A DNA stretch of 64,000 nt from Pantoea sp. WMus005 (GCF_013415305.1 NZ_JACBXU010000001.1:806001-870000), one strand, 5' to 3'; positions 37,548-46,895 are shown, counted from the stretch's first letter. Numbers and translations: made by a program. Notes: generated by a model not told the origin, from the sequence alone.

Positions 37548-38918
37548 TCAGGCGCGGGTCTGCGTCATGCGCGACACGCTGACCAGTGCAGCCACGGCGG
37601 CAAAGCCACCCGCCAGCAGCAGCGAAACGTGCGTGCCACGCTCATCAAACAGATTAAACATCAGCGCAACCAGCGCGGCACCCATACTCTGACCCAGCAG
37701 GCGCGCGGTACCCAGCATGCCACTGGCGGCGCCGCTGCGGTTACGCGGAGCAGAGGTGACAATCGTGTGGTTGTTGGGTGACTGGAACAGCCCAAAACCA
37801 GCACCGCATAACATCATGCGCCAGATAATATCGCCATCGCCAGGGTTTGCTGGCAGCCAGGCGAGCAGGAACAGCCCCAGGGCGAACATCGCCAGTCCAA
37901 TTCCTCCCAGCAGCCCGGCATGTACCCGCTCAATCAAGCGACCGGAAACTGGCGCAAACACCATTGTCGCCAGCGGCCAGGGCGTCAGCAGTAAACCGGT
38001 TGCCACCTCATTGCGCAGCAGGACGTTTTGCAGAAAGAAGGGCAGCGAGACCATCGCCAGCATCTGCGCACAGAAGGAACAAACAGACGTTCCCATCGAT
38101 AGGCTGAAAATCGGGATTCGCAGTAGATCAACCGGCAACAGCGGCACCGCCATGTTTAACTGACGGCGAATAAAGAATCCGCCCACCACCAGCAGAACAA
38201 CCACCTCCGATAGCACCAGCAGATGACTCTGGCCCTGAGCAAAACCGCTCAATGCGGAGATGATCAGACCAAAGAACAGGGCATTCATGATTGCGCTGGG
38301 CACATCGAATTTCTGTGCGGTGGTTTTCTGCGGATTGTCAGGTAGTGTGCGCAGCGCCAGCCAGAGTGCAATGGCCCCCAGCGGGACGTTAATCAGAAAC
38401 AGCCATTTCCAGCTTGCTACCGAAAGGATCGCGGCCGCTACTGTCGGGCCTGCTGCGGTCGAAACTGCCACCACCAGCGAGTTAATCGCCATGCCGCGTC
38501 CCAGATAACGCTGGGGATAGATAATGCGTATCAGCGCGGTATTCACACTCATCAGCGCCGCACCGCCCAGGCCCTGCAGCACGCGGGCCAGGGTCAGCAT
38601 GGAGAGCGTGGTTGAAAAAGCGCAGAACAGCGAGGTCGCAATAAACAGCGCCAGACCCGCCTGATAGACGCGGCGATAGCCCAGCATATCGCCCAGAAAG
38701 GAGAGCGACAGCAGCGAGACGATAATCGCAATCTGATAGGCGTTCACAATCCAGATTGACTGCGCCGGGCTGGCATTCAATTCACGCGAGATGGTAGGCA
38801 ACGCGACGTTGGCAATCGCGCCATCCAGCACCGCCATGGTCAGGCCCAGCGCAATGGTGATGATAGCCATAAAGCGCTGACGCGTCGGTAATCCATCCTG
38901 AGGAGGGGAGAGTGTCAT
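37548..38918 (-). CDS. yebQ: MFS drug/proton antiporter family protein YebQ
   Basis: A 456-residue transporter of the 14-helix drug/H+ antiporter (DHA2) type, matching E. coli YebQ throughout. Signatures are AVLDGAIANVALPTI in helix 1, GDMLGYRRVY after helix 2, and AAGPTVAAAILSVASWKWLFLIN (motif C region, given here in part). The substrate is unknown. It is divergent from kdgR, as in E. coli. Confidence 0.93.
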   Translation of the reverse strand: MTLSPPQDGLPTRQRFMAIITIALGLTMAVLDGAIANVALPTISRELNASPAQSIWIVNAYQIAIIVSLLSLSFLGDMLGYRRVYQAGLALFIATSLFCAFSTTLSMLTLARVLQGLGGAALMSVNTALIRIIYPQRYLGRGMAINSLVVAVSTAAGPTVAAAILSVASWKWLFLINVPLGAIALWLALRTLPDNPQKTTAQKFDVPSAIMNALFFGLIISALSGFAQGQSHLLVLSEVVVLLVVGGFFIRRQLNMAVPLLPVDLLRIPIFSLSMGTSVCSFCAQMLAMVSLPFFLQNVLLRNEVATGLLLTPWPLATMVFAPVSGRLIERVHAGLLGGIGLAMFALGLFLLAWLPANPGDGDIIWRMMLCGAGFGLFQSPNNHTIVTSAPRNRSGAASGMLGTARLLGQSMGAALVALMFNLFDERGTHVSLLLAGGFAAVAALVSVSRMTQTRA

Positions 38919-39105
38919 AAATTAACTACTAAGGAAGGTGAATATCATCATGCTAATGAAATTAGCGCTGAAATGCAGCGATCGGATAGAGAAAAAACTG
39001 TCTTAAAATATGACTTAATGGTTAAAGCATTGCTGCCATCATGTGCCTCACTCTATACTTACGGTCCGTTCCATTTTTTTTGAAACAGGTTTAACAAGGT
39101 GCGCG

Positions 39106-39897
39106 ATGTCCTCTGCTGAAAATGATAAACAGCCCGATTCCGTCTCGTCGGTACTCAAAGTGTTCGGCATTCTGCAGGCGCTGGGTGAAGAGCGCGATCA
39201 TGGTATCACTGAGCTCGCGCAGCGCGTGATGATGTCAAAAAGCACCGTCTACCGTTTTCTGCAGACCATGAAGTCGCTGGGTTATGTCACGCAGGAAGGT
39301 GAGAGCGAGAAGTATTCACTGACGCTGAAACTGTTTGAGTTGGGTGCTAAAGCGCTGCAGAACGTCGATTTAATCCGCAGTGCGGATGTGCAGATGCGTG
39401 AGCTGTCGCGTCTGACAAAAGAGACGATTCACCTGGGGGCGCTGGAAGAGGACAGCATTGTCTACATCCACAAAATCGACTCACTCTATAACCTGCGTAT
39501 GTATTCACGCATTGGCCGTCGTAATCCGCTGCATACCACCGCAATTGGTAAAGTCCTGCTTGCCTGGCGCGACCGAAGCGAAGTTGAAGAGATTTTGCGG
39601 GATGTGGAGTTCAAACGTAGCACGGCTAATACGCTATTAAGCGCCGAGGCGTTGATTACAACGCTGGATCAGGTCAGAACACAGGGCTATGGTGAAGATA
39701 ACGAAGAGCAGGAAGAGGGTTTACGCTGCCTCGCCGTGCCGGTATTCGACCGTTTTGGCGTGGTGATTGCGGGGCTCAGTATCTCTTTTCCCACCATTCG
39801 TTTTTCAGAAGATGCCCGCCAGGATTACGTGGCCATGCTGCATCGTGCGGCGCGCACGCTTTCATCAGAGATGGGCTATCACGACTATCCGTTCTGA
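39106..39897 (+). CDS. kdgR: Pectin/KDG catabolism repressor KdgR (IclR family)
   Basis: KdgR represses genes for uptake and breakdown of 2-keto-3-deoxygluconate and pectin products, and includes eda in its regulon in relatives. The 263-residue protein has the IclR helix-turn-helix (GITELAQRVMMSKSTVYRFL) and an effector domain with LHTTAIGKVLLAW and EEGLRCLAVPVFDR. The ATG at 39106 follows AAGGTGCGCG; a 21-codon extension is rejected. Confidence 0.96.
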   Translation: MSSAENDKQPDSVSSVLKVFGILQALGEERDHGITELAQRVMMSKSTVYRFLQTMKSLGYVTQEGESEKYSLTLKLFELGAKALQNVDLIRSADVQMRELSRLTKETIHLGALEEDSIVYIHKIDSLYNLRMYSRIGRRNPLHTTAIGKVLLAWRDRSEVEEILRDVEFKRSTANTLLSAEALITTLDQVRTQGYGEDNEEQEEGLRCLAVPVFDRFGVVIAGLSISFPTIRFSEDARQDYVAMLHRAARTLSSEMGYHDYPF

Positions 39898-39927
39898 CAA
39901 CAGCGGGCCATCCGGCCCGCCATTCTA

Positions 39928-40164
39928 CTAGTTATCGATCACTTCTCCGTTTTTCTTCAGCAATGGACAATCCGTCACGCCCACGACGCCACTGTCAGTG
40001 TGCAGATACTGCGCGTTGATCACGCCGCGCGCGGTCAGATAGCTGCACTGCAGCCCGAGCCCGGCTGCATTCTTTGTACTGCCGGTTAATACGCCATAGC
40101 CGGTAAACAGCATGGCCAGCCAGATCACGGCTAGCAAGCCTATTGTGCGAATAAACAGTTTCAT
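39928..40164 (-). CDS. yobH: YobH, small membrane-anchored protein
   Basis: A 78-residue protein with one N-terminal membrane or signal segment (LFIRTIGLLAVIWLAMLF) and a Cys-containing periplasmic tail (LGLQCSYLTARG, TDCPLLKK). It matches E. coli YobH, of unknown function. ACAAGGAGATACG precedes the ATG at 40164. mgrB, which lies between yobH and yebO in E. coli, is missing. Confidence 0.9.
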   Translation of the reverse strand: MKLFIRTIGLLAVIWLAMLFTGYGVLTGSTKNAAGLGLQCSYLTARGVINAQYLHTDSGVVGVTDCPLLKKNGEVIDN

Positions 40165-40366
40165 CGTATCTCCTTGTGAAAGATAACTCAGCGCTCCACC
40201 TGGGCTGCCGGTTATGATGATATCAGCATGCCTCGCTTTTCGGGCGGGATCGATCAGAGATAACTGAAACGGCAAAATCTGCATTGATGTTAACCCCATT
40301 ATCTTTTGCGATGGCGACAGGTAGAATGAACGGTTATTAATTTTCCCTTAGTTTTACGAGGCAGTT

Positions 40367-40639
40367 ATGAATGAGTTAGCCGCAAATTCGGGACCTCTGG
40401 TCAGCTATGGCCTGCTGGTCATTATTTTGATTGTGGCGTTTATCGCCTGGTTCTTCGTTAACCGGGCCAGTGTGCGTGCCGGTGAACAAATCCGTTTACT
40501 GGCGTCTTTGCTGGAAGAGCAGAAGAAACAGAATCAGCTGCTGCGCCGTCTGATTGAGATGCAACCCGGCGCAGAGGTTAAAAAAAGTGAAGACGATCGC
40601 GAGAAACGCGACTTTATCCGGTTAATCCCGGAACGTTAA
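40367..40639 (+). CDS. yebO: YebO, small membrane protein
   Basis: A 90-residue protein with one transmembrane segment (LVSYGLLVIILIVAFIAWFF), then a helical, possibly coiled-coil cytosolic tail with EEQKKQNQLLRRLIEM. It matches E. coli YebO, function unknown. CGAGGCAGTT precedes the ATG. An MBL-fold gene starts 18 bp after its stop, so they may be co-transcribed. Confidence 0.88.
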   Translation: MNELAANSGPLVSYGLLVIILIVAFIAWFFVNRASVRAGEQIRLLASLLEEQKKQNQLLRRLIEMQPGAEVKKSEDDREKRDFIRLIPER

Positions 40640-40657
40640 TCACAGCAGAGAGGCGGG

Positions 40658-41668
40658 ATGGCCTGGAAAAATCCGTGGTATGACAGCAGTAAGGCGCACC
40701 ACACGCCAGAGGGATTTTGTAATCCTGAACCGGAGGCACGTAAGCCCGGCGATCTTCAGCGCTGGCGCAAGGCGCGCAAAGCTCAGGGGCTGCCGCAGCC
40801 ACCGCAGCAGGGCTATCGGGCATTCACCGATCAATGGTGGCAGCCGGCAGATACCCGCGGCCGTGACGATCGCATCTGGTGGCTGGGACATGCCGCCGTG
40901 ATGTTGCGGTTGAACGGACAATATATCCTGATCGATCCGGCGCTCTCGTCACGCGCTTCGCCGCTGTCGTTTGCCGGGCCGCAGCGAAAAACTCCCGCGC
41001 CGCTCAGCATCGCTGACCTGCCGCGTCTGGATGTCGTGCTTATTTCCCATAACCACTACGATCATCTGGATCGGCCAACGGTTAAAGCCATTGTCCGGCG
41101 GTTTCCGCAGGCCACCTTTATTGTTCCGCTGGGTCTGGCGAAGTGGTGCAGGGCACGAGGAGTTAAACAGGTTCATCAGCTCGACTGGTGGCAGCAGATA
41201 ACGCTCGGCGACCTCTGTTTTGATGCGGTACCGGCACGTCACTGGAGTATGCGAACGCCACGCGACCGAAACCGTTCGTTATGGTGCGGCTGGGTCGTGC
41301 GTTCTGCTTCTGTGCGGTTCTGGTTCTCGGGTGATAGCGGCTACAGCGATAGCCTGCTGGAGATTCCTTCCCGTCTTGGACCGTTCAGCCTGGCAGCTTT
41401 ACCGATCGGCGCTTATGCACCCAAATGGTTCATGGCGAGCCAGCATATGGATCCCGATCAGGCGGTGGCATTGTGGCAGGCAGCAGGCAAGCCGCTGACG
41501 CTGCCGATTCATTGGGGCGTGTTTGAACTGGCCGATGAATCGCTGGATGCGCCACCGAAAGAACTGTCGGATGCGTTGCGGCGAGCAAACGAGCAGAATG
41601 GTGGCTTCGCGCCCTGGCGAATAGGCGAGAGTCGCAGGCTGAATAATCTCGCCCAGGATTTATCTTAA
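40658..41668 (+). CDS. Metallo-beta-lactamase-fold hydrolase (RomA / NAPE-PLD-like)
   Basis: A 336-residue cytosolic metallo-hydrolase. The metal motif SHNHYDHLD (His131, His133, Asp135, His136) is complete, with further ligands likely in ARHWSMR, FSGDSGYSD and PIHWGVFEL. The long N-terminal part before WWLGHAAVMLRL and the motif PKWFM are typical of the N-acyl-phosphatidylethanolamine phospholipase D-like / RomA group. The natural substrate is unknown. It is inserted between yebO and the yobF-cspC locus, which are adjacent in E. coli. Confidence 0.85.
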   Translation: MAWKNPWYDSSKAHHTPEGFCNPEPEARKPGDLQRWRKARKAQGLPQPPQQGYRAFTDQWWQPADTRGRDDRIWWLGHAAVMLRLNGQYILIDPALSSRASPLSFAGPQRKTPAPLSIADLPRLDVVLISHNHYDHLDRPTVKAIVRRFPQATFIVPLGLAKWCRARGVKQVHQLDWWQQITLGDLCFDAVPARHWSMRTPRDRNRSLWCGWVVRSASVRFWFSGDSGYSDSLLEIPSRLGPFSLAALPIGAYAPKWFMASQHMDPDQAVALWQAAGKPLTLPIHWGVFELADESLDAPPKELSDALRRANEQNGGFAPWRIGESRRLNNLAQDLS

Positions 41669-41674
41669 AGCCTT

Positions 41675-41703
41675 CGGGATAAACAAATCCCGACGGTTTT
41701 TTT
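41675..41703 (+). terminator. Terminator of the yebO-MBL unit
   Basis: CGGGAT / ATCCCG stem with 6-base loop, then GACGG and seven T residues, just after the MBL gene stop. Confidence 0.75.
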
Positions 41704-42157
41704 ATCTGATATCAATTTTTTCAAATCAAAAGCTGAATTCCTAATAAGTGAAATCGGCTTCGTTGCTTTTATTCAGAGCAAGTCTGATGTGCCTCTCCTG
41801 CTTTTGGTGCAAAAAAAATGTTATTTGTACGAAATAAAAGGTGCTGTACAGGATTGGCAGCCGATTTCTGAGAATTGTCTCCGTTTCCGCTTCGCTTATT
41901 CATTCTGTTATTGCCATATTTGTGAAATATTAATTTCTTATGGTATCCATCGGGTTAGCCCTGGCTGTAGAGGTATGAAAGGGCGCTGGCCGCGCTGACG
42001 CGTTATTCTCGCGGGATTTTGTAAACCCTGCCTGACAGTCAATGTGAGCCTTCTGGCAATTATGTGTGCAGGCTTACTGAGGCCTTAAAAATGGCTTGCC
42101 ATTATTTTTAGGATATGTGATAACAATTCCTGAGTTAAACGAGGTACAGTTCTGTTT
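41704..42157. other. Long leader/promoter region of the yobF-cspC locus
   Basis: About 450 bp with no credible gene. It holds a small inverted repeat AATGG / CCATT (42088-42101) followed by ATTTTT. Long, structured leaders are typical of csp genes, so it likely contains the promoter and part of the 5' UTR. Confidence 0.5.
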
Positions 42158-42235
42158 ATGCATGGCATCTTCAGTAAAGAAGTACGAGTAAAGACGTTGA
42201 CGTTGAATTCCGCTTCCTTGCCGAACCTTAATTAG
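42158..42235 (+). CDS. YobF-like leader peptide, frame-disrupted relative to E. coli
   Basis: The ATG at 42158 opens a 25-residue peptide starting MHGIFSKEVRV, which matches the start of E. coli YobF (MCGIFSKEV, from memory). After residue 11 the YobF-like sequence continues in a second frame (KDVDVEFRFLAEP, 42190-42228) and then in a third (ISASCSNVSGFSV, 42231-42269). Two single-base deletions would explain this. The short peptide may still be made. It lies 77 bp upstream of cspC on the same strand, as yobF does in E. coli. Confidence 0.55.
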   Translation: MHGIFSKEVRVKTLTLNSASLPNLN

Positions 42236-42312
42236 TGCCTCATGCAGTAATGTCTCTGGTTTTTCTGTATGACAGCCTTCGGGCTAAATAAACATCTAAA
42301 GGAATTTGCAAA

Positions 42313-42522
42313 ATGGCAAAGATTAAAGGTCAGGTTAAGTGGTTCAACGAGTCTAAAGGTTTTGGTTTTATCACCCCTGCTGACGGCAGCAAAGATGTGT
42401 TCGTACACTTCTCTGCAATTCAGGGCAATGGTTTCAAAACCCTGGCTGAAGGCCAGAGCGTCGAGTTCGAAATTCAGGACGGCCAGAAAGGCCCGGCAGC
42501 AGTTAACGTTACTGCTATCTGA
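42313..42522 (+). CDS. cspC: Cold-shock-like RNA chaperone CspC
   Basis: A 69-residue cold-shock-domain protein differing from E. coli CspC at about one position. RNP1 (KGFGFI) and RNP2 (VFVHF) are intact. CspC binds mRNA, acts as an anti-terminator and stabilises stress transcripts such as rpoS mRNA; it is not cold-induced in E. coli. AAAGGAATTTGCAAA precedes the start. It shares a transcript region with the yobF-like leader. Confidence 0.97.
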   Translation: MAKIKGQVKWFNESKGFGFITPADGSKDVFVHFSAIQGNGFKTLAEGQSVEFEIQDGQKGPAAVNVTAI

Positions 42523-42564
42523 TTCGACTCCGCCTCGGTGCATTGCACCCTGACACGGAATCTT

Positions 42565-42596
42565 AAAGCCCTGGCTCTTCAGCCGGGGCTTTCTTT
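42565..42596 (+). terminator. Terminator of cspC
   Basis: AAAGCCC and GGCT pair with AGCC and GGGCTTT around a CTTC loop, followed by CTTT. Confidence 0.85.
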
Positions 42597-42659
42597 ATGC
42601 TTCCGATGCGTAAACGTTAAGGTTACACTGCGCCGCGTTATCTGATGCCGGAGCACCTT

Positions 42660-43469
42660 ATGTCCCTGATTTGCCCTCTTTGTCACTCTCCTCTGATCTT
42701 CACCGACCGCAGCTGGTGCTGCGAAAATCGCCATCAGTTTGATCAGGCGAAAGAAGGTTACGTTAATCTGCTGCCCGTTCAGCATAAACGGTCACGGGAG
42801 CCGGGTGACAGTGCAGAGATGATGCAGGCACGACGGGAATTTCTTGAGGCCGGCTACTATCAGCCGCTGCGTGATAAGGTCGTGAGCCTTCTCGCCCCGG
42901 CGCTGGACCAGCAGGAATGCAAGATCCTGGATATTGGCTGCGGCGAAGGCTACTACACTGCCGCACTGGCAGAAGCGGCAGGCACTGGTTCACAGATTTA
43001 TGGACTGGATGTCGCCCGAATGGCCATCCGGTTGGCGGCAAAGCGTTACCCTGCGGTGCGCTTCTGTGTCGCCTCCAGCCAGCGTTTACCTTTTGCCGAT
43101 CAGGCCCTGGATGCGGTGGTACGCATCTACGCACCCTGCAATGAAGCGGAACTGGCCCGCGTGCTGAAGCCGGGTGGCCTGGTGCTGACCGTTACGCCCG
43201 GCCCGCATCATTTGCAGCAGTTCAAAGCGCTGATTTACCGCGAAGTACAGTTACATGTGCCGGAGCAAAAAGCGTATCCAGGATTCACTCAGGTTAACCA
43301 GCAGGCGCTGCATTATCCGATGGCCTTGACCGGCTTAGCGGCGACAACCCTGCTGCAGATGACGCCATTTGCCTGGCGGGCGCGGGAGGCGGTCTGGCAA
43401 ACCCTGCAGCAGAGCGAGCAGTTTAGCTGCGATGCCGACTTTAGCCTGACAGTGTGGCAGCGCGACTAA
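42660..43469 (+). CDS. rlmA: 23S rRNA m1G745 methyltransferase RlmA
   Basis: RlmA methylates G745 of 23S rRNA. The 269-residue protein has an N-terminal zinc-binding region (CPLCHSPL, then CCENRHQFD), the linker [15 protein letters not shown] and the SAM-binding motif [12 protein letters not shown]. The ATG at 42660 gives the family N-terminus MSLICPLC. Its end overlaps the converging yobD end by 4 bp. Confidence 0.96.
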   Translation: MSLICPLCHSPLIFTDRSWCCENRHQFDQAKEGYVNLLPVQHKRSREPGDSAEMMQARREFLEAGYYQPLRDKVVSLLAPALDQQECKILDIGCGEGYYTAALAEAAGTGSQIYGLDVARMAIRLAAKRYPAVRFCVASSQRLPFADQALDAVVRIYAPCNEAELARVLKPGGLVLTVTPGPHHLQQFKALIYREVQLHVPEQKAYPGFTQVNQQALHYPMALTGLAATTLLQMTPFAWRAREAVWQTLQQSEQFSCDADFSLTVWQRD

Positions 43470-43924
43470 CGCGCCTCTACCAGGGTGTTATAGATGCGCT
43501 CCAGATCGTCGAGTTGCTGCACTGCGATTAGCAGCCGACGCTGTTCGAGCTGGATCACCAGAATGCCATCCTCAGAGAGATTCATCCCCTGAATCCGCCG
43601 GTAATCGATCCAGACACCGGCGTAAAATAAACCCTCATTCTTCATCAGTAGCGTAGGTTTTCGCAGCCAGAAGAGCCAGAACGCCAGAAAACTCAGCACC
43701 ATCAGCAGTGAGGTGGTGAGCTGCGGGCCATGATGAGTGACGTTGTTCCACAGCAGGATAAGCAGCAGGCCGATGAAAATCAGGCTGTCGGCTTTATGCT
43801 GCCTGCGCAGCGCCACCCGTAAGCGGGTTGGTCCATGACGACGCGGCAGAATCGCCTCATGGTAAATGGCAAACCCCATCAGGGCGGCGATAAAACACGC
43901 AATCAATGCGTCAGTTAAAGACAT
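43466..43924 (-). CDS. yobD: YobD, UPF0266 inner-membrane protein
   Basis: A 152-residue protein with three hydrophobic segments (near residues 5-22, 47-63 and 72-88) and a C-terminal soluble part with [20 protein letters not shown], as in E. coli YobD (DUF986). The function is unknown. It follows manXYZ on the same strand, separated by a hairpin. Confidence 0.92.
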   Translation of the reverse strand: MSLTDALIACFIAALMGFAIYHEAILPRRHGPTRLRVALRRQHKADSLIFIGLLLILLWNNVTHHGPQLTTSLLMVLSFLAFWLFWLRKPTLLMKNEGLFYAGVWIDYRRIQGMNLSEDGILVIQLEQRRLLIAVQQLDDLERIYNTLVEAR

Positions 43925-43982
43925 TACACTACCTCAAACAGGGTGAGCTCAGCCGCTCGTGGCTCAGCTCACCGCGCTTAAA

Positions 43983-44006
43983 GGCCGGGAACGCAGGCTC
44001 CCGGCC
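43983..44006 (-). terminator. Hairpin after manXYZ
   Basis: GGCCGGGA / TCCCGGCC stem with an 8-base loop, 9 bp after the manZ stop; on the minus strand it is followed by only a short T run, so it may attenuate rather than stop transcription into yobD. Confidence 0.55.
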
Positions 44007-44014
44007 GGGTGAAA

Positions 44015-44860
44015 TTACAGACCGAGCAGGCCGATCCAGTAACCAAAGATACCGATGGCAAAGAAGCCAACGATAATCCACAGCGCGTTCACTTTACGAC
44101 GTAACAGCCACATACAGCCAAAGGTCAGCAGCAGCGGCACCACGCCCGGCATCAGCTGATCAAGGATCGACTGTACCGTGGTGACGGTGGTTTTACCGGT
44201 GGAGTCGGTTATGCGCGAGACGACCAGCGGGATGTTAACGTGCGTCCATTTGTTGACCAGCGCCCCCATGACAAACAGGCCCAGAATCGAGGCGCCCTCC
44301 GTGAGCTTCTGCAGAAAACCGCCGCCCATGTCGCTGACAATGTCGATCCCTTTACGATAGCCATACGCCACGCCGTAGTAGCGGGTCAGCAGGCGCGCCA
44401 GGTTAAACAGGACAAAGAACAGCAACGGCCCCAGCAGACTGCCACTCATTGCGATACCGGCACCCAGCGCGGCAAACACCGGACGCACCGTGCCCCAGAA
44501 GATCGGGTCGCCGACACCGGCCAGCGGTCCCATCAGGCCGACTTTCAGGCCGTTAATCGCTGCGTCGTCGATTGGGGCACCGTTGGCACGCTGCTCTTCC
44601 ATCGCCATGGTGACACCCAGTACCGGCGCGGCCACATAAGGATGGGTATTAAAGAACTCCAGATGACGCTTTATCGCCTGCTTGCGCTCATCGTTGTTCT
44701 CCGGATAGAGACGGCGGATCACCGGTACCATTGAGAAGCAGAAGCCCAGCGCCTGCATACGTTCAAAGTTCCATGAACCCTGGAACAGGTTAGATCGCAT
44801 AAAGACGGCGCGGACATCCCCGGGTGTCAGTTTCTTTTCGACTTTCGTAATATCAACCAT
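44015..44860 (-). CDS. manZ: Mannose PTS permease subunit IID, ManZ
   Basis: A 281-residue inner-membrane subunit of the mannose/glucosamine phosphotransferase permease. It has the IID-type N-terminal amphipathic part (LTPGDVRAVFMRS), GPLAGVGDPIFWGTVRP and C-terminal hydrophobic segments. With ManY it forms the sugar channel; ManX phosphorylates the sugar. It is the last gene of manXYZ, 15 bp after manY. Confidence 0.97.
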   Translation of the reverse strand: MVDITKVEKKLTPGDVRAVFMRSNLFQGSWNFERMQALGFCFSMVPVIRRLYPENNDERKQAIKRHLEFFNTHPYVAAPVLGVTMAMEEQRANGAPIDDAAINGLKVGLMGPLAGVGDPIFWGTVRPVFAALGAGIAMSGSLLGPLLFFVLFNLARLLTRYYGVAYGYRKGIDIVSDMGGGFLQKLTEGASILGLFVMGALVNKWTHVNIPLVVSRITDSTGKTTVTTVQSILDQLMPGVVPLLLTFGCMWLLRRKVNALWIIVGFFAIGIFGYWIGLLGL

Positions 44861-44875
44861 GTGCTCACCTGTTCC

Positions 44876-45679
44876 TTAATCGAGTTCGTTATCAAGATCG
44901 TTTGCGGTTGCTGCACCATTTGGTGCTCCCGCCACACGGTTGTATTTCGGGCTGAGCTGAATGTATAGCACCGCCATCACTACGCCAATCACGCCCAGCG
45001 CCACCAGGTTGAAGTTGGTGAAGGCTGCAGTCACGAAGCCCAGGTAGAAGAACGGCATCAGGTAGCCGGCGCGCATCATGTTGATGACCATTGCGTAACC
45101 GACCACCACAATCATGCCACCGGCGATATTCAGACCGTTGGTGACCACTTCAGGTATAGAACTGAGCAGAGCGTGAACCGCACTGGTGCCGACCGAAATC
45201 GCCACAATCAGTGCCGGGATGGCGATACGCATCGCCTGTAACAGCAGGGCAGAGACATGGATCCAGGAAATAGCCGTGAGATTACCTTTCTCGGCAGCTT
45301 TATCGGCTGCGTGCTGGAAGGCCACGGTCAGCGTACGCACAATAATAGTCAGCACCTGTCCGGCGGCAGCCAGCGGAATCGCCAGCGCGATACCGGCGCC
45401 CACGCTCTGACCGCCAGCGATAACCAGGATGGTCGAGATGATGGAGGCAAGGGCAGCATCAGGGGCCACAGCGGCACCGATGTTCATCCAGCCCAGCGCA
45501 ATCATCTCCAGCGTACCGCCGATGATAATGCCGGTTTTCATATCTCCCAGCACGATACCAATCAGGGTACAGGCCACCAGCGGACGGTGAAACTGGAACT
45601 CATCCAGAATCGACCCCATACCGGCAATACAGGCAACAATAAAAATCAAAATAATTTGTAGCGAGGTTATTTCCATCAT
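44876..45679 (-). CDS. manY: Mannose PTS permease subunit IIC, ManY
   Basis: A 267-residue polytopic IIC subunit. The N-terminus MEITSLQIILIFIVACIAG and the signature GDMKTGIIIGGTLEMIALGW identify the mannose family. It makes the membrane channel with ManZ. Two start codons are adjacent (MM at 45679). It lies between manX (60 bp) and manZ (15 bp). Confidence 0.97.
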   Translation of the reverse strand: MMEITSLQIILIFIVACIAGMGSILDEFQFHRPLVACTLIGIVLGDMKTGIIIGGTLEMIALGWMNIGAAVAPDAALASIISTILVIAGGQSVGAGIALAIPLAAAGQVLTIIVRTLTVAFQHAADKAAEKGNLTAISWIHVSALLLQAMRIAIPALIVAISVGTSAVHALLSSIPEVVTNGLNIAGGMIVVVGYAMVINMMRAGYLMPFFYLGFVTAAFTNFNLVALGVIGVVMAVLYIQLSPKYNRVAGAPNGAATANDLDNELD

Positions 45680-45739
45680 ACTTCTTGTCCTCAGCAGGAT
45701 AACGATGAGCCCGGAAACGCAGGCGCAGACGTGCTTCTG

Positions 45740-46702
45740 TTATGCGTTAACTTTTGCAATCAAATCCATCATTTTCAGTTTCTGGTCACTGGACACTTTA
45801 CGCACTTCCAGTTCAATATTGCGTTCATTGAGTTTACGGAAGGCCGCAATATCTTTTTCATCAACCGAGACCGCATTGTTGACCTGGGTTTTCCCCTGGC
45901 GGAATGCCATCCCGCCGATGTTCACCGTTTTAATATCTACCCCCTGTTCTACGACGCGCAGAACATCGGTAGGATTGGTAAACAGCAGCATCACGCGATC
46001 CTGACCATACTTCGGGTTATTCCACACCCGCACCATCTTATCGACATCCACTACATGGGCCGTCACCCCTGGCGGGGCGACCTGGGTCAGCAGGGTCTTG
46101 CGCACGTGATCGTTGGCGACTTCATCACTGACCACGATAATGCGTTGCACGTTGGTCTCTTTGGTCCAGCGCGTTGCGACCTGGCCATGAATCAGGCGGT
46201 CATCAATGCGCGTAAGCCCGATTTTCATATGATCGCCAGGCGCCATCGGTTTAGCCGGTTGCGCCGCAGCGGCCGGTTTTACCGCAGCCGGTGCCGGTTC
46301 GGCTTCTTTGGCTTTCAGGGCTTTAACCCCTTCACGGCCGGTTTCCACCGCAACGGCGACCAGTTCGTCAAATCCGGGATCGTCATCGCGCGCCATCAGG
46401 GTTTCGACCAGCATCGGAATATTAACTCCAGCGATGACCTCATATTGGGGCTTGTCGACCACGATACGGCTGGCCGCATTAAACGGGCTGCCGCCCCAGG
46501 TATCGACTAAAAACAGGACCCCCTTGCTGGTATCCAGTTCTGCCAGTCGTGCGTTATATTTTTCAATCAGCGTTTCTGCATTTTCACCGGGGACAAAGTC
46601 TATCCAGCCGACATTGTCCTGCTCGCCCAACAGCATTTCTGCTGTTTTAAGCAGTTGTTCCGCTGCCCAGCCATGTGTACCAATTACAATCGCAATGGTC
46701 AC
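45740..46702 (-). CDS. manX: Mannose PTS phosphotransfer subunit IIAB, ManX
   Basis: A 320-residue cytosolic protein made of IIA and IIB domains joined by an Ala/Pro linker (about residues 131-155). The IIA phospho-His is His10 (IGTHGWAA) and the IIB phospho-His is His172 (RLIHGQVATRW). The start is GTG at 46702 with CGGAGGTAGCAC before it; E. coli manX also begins with GTG. Candidate Mlc and CRP sites lie upstream. Confidence 0.97.
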   Translation of the reverse strand: MTIAIVIGTHGWAAEQLLKTAEMLLGEQDNVGWIDFVPGENAETLIEKYNARLAELDTSKGVLFLVDTWGGSPFNAASRIVVDKPQYEVIAGVNIPMLVETLMARDDDPGFDELVAVAVETGREGVKALKAKEAEPAPAAVKPAAAAQPAKPMAPGDHMKIGLTRIDDRLIHGQVATRWTKETNVQRIIVVSDEVANDHVRKTLLTQVAPPGVTAHVVDVDKMVRVWNNPKYGQDRVMLLFTNPTDVLRVVEQGVDIKTVNIGGMAFRQGKTQVNNAVSVDEKDIAAFRKLNERNIELEVRKVSSDQKLKMMDLIAKVNA

Positions 46703-46850
46703 GTGCTACCTCCGTTCGCTAGAGATGCTCATCTGAGTCAATGAACTGTTTTAAGTCATGCTTTGGTTATGGTTTTAACCGGGTGGTTCTGTTAGTCGGT
46801 ATAGCGTCGACAAAACATGGGGTAATGACGTTAAGGTGATAAAGTCGCGA

Positions 46851-46876
46851 TTTATTTTAGTGATCGAAAAAATAAA
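46851..46876 (-). promoter_or_regulatory. Mlc/NagC-type operator upstream of manX
   Basis: An inverted repeat with arms TTTATTTT and AAAATAAA and a 10-base centre fits the Mlc operator pattern. It lies about 150 bp before the manX start. Mlc represses manXYZ in E. coli; its action here is inferred. Confidence 0.6.
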
Positions 46877-46879
46877 TTA

Positions 46880-46895
46880 TGTGATGTCTGTCAGC
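46880..46895 (-). promoter_or_regulatory. CRP-like site upstream of manX
   Basis: TGTGATGTCTGTCAGC matches the CRP pattern TGTGA-N6-TCACA at 8 of 10 fixed positions and lies next to the Mlc-like site, as expected for catabolite activation of manXYZ. Confidence 0.55.

Noticed and set aside
41789..41998. 69-codon open frame upstream of the yobF-cspC locus
   Set aside because: Cys/Phe-rich chance frame without a ribosome site, lying in the likely promoter and leader region.
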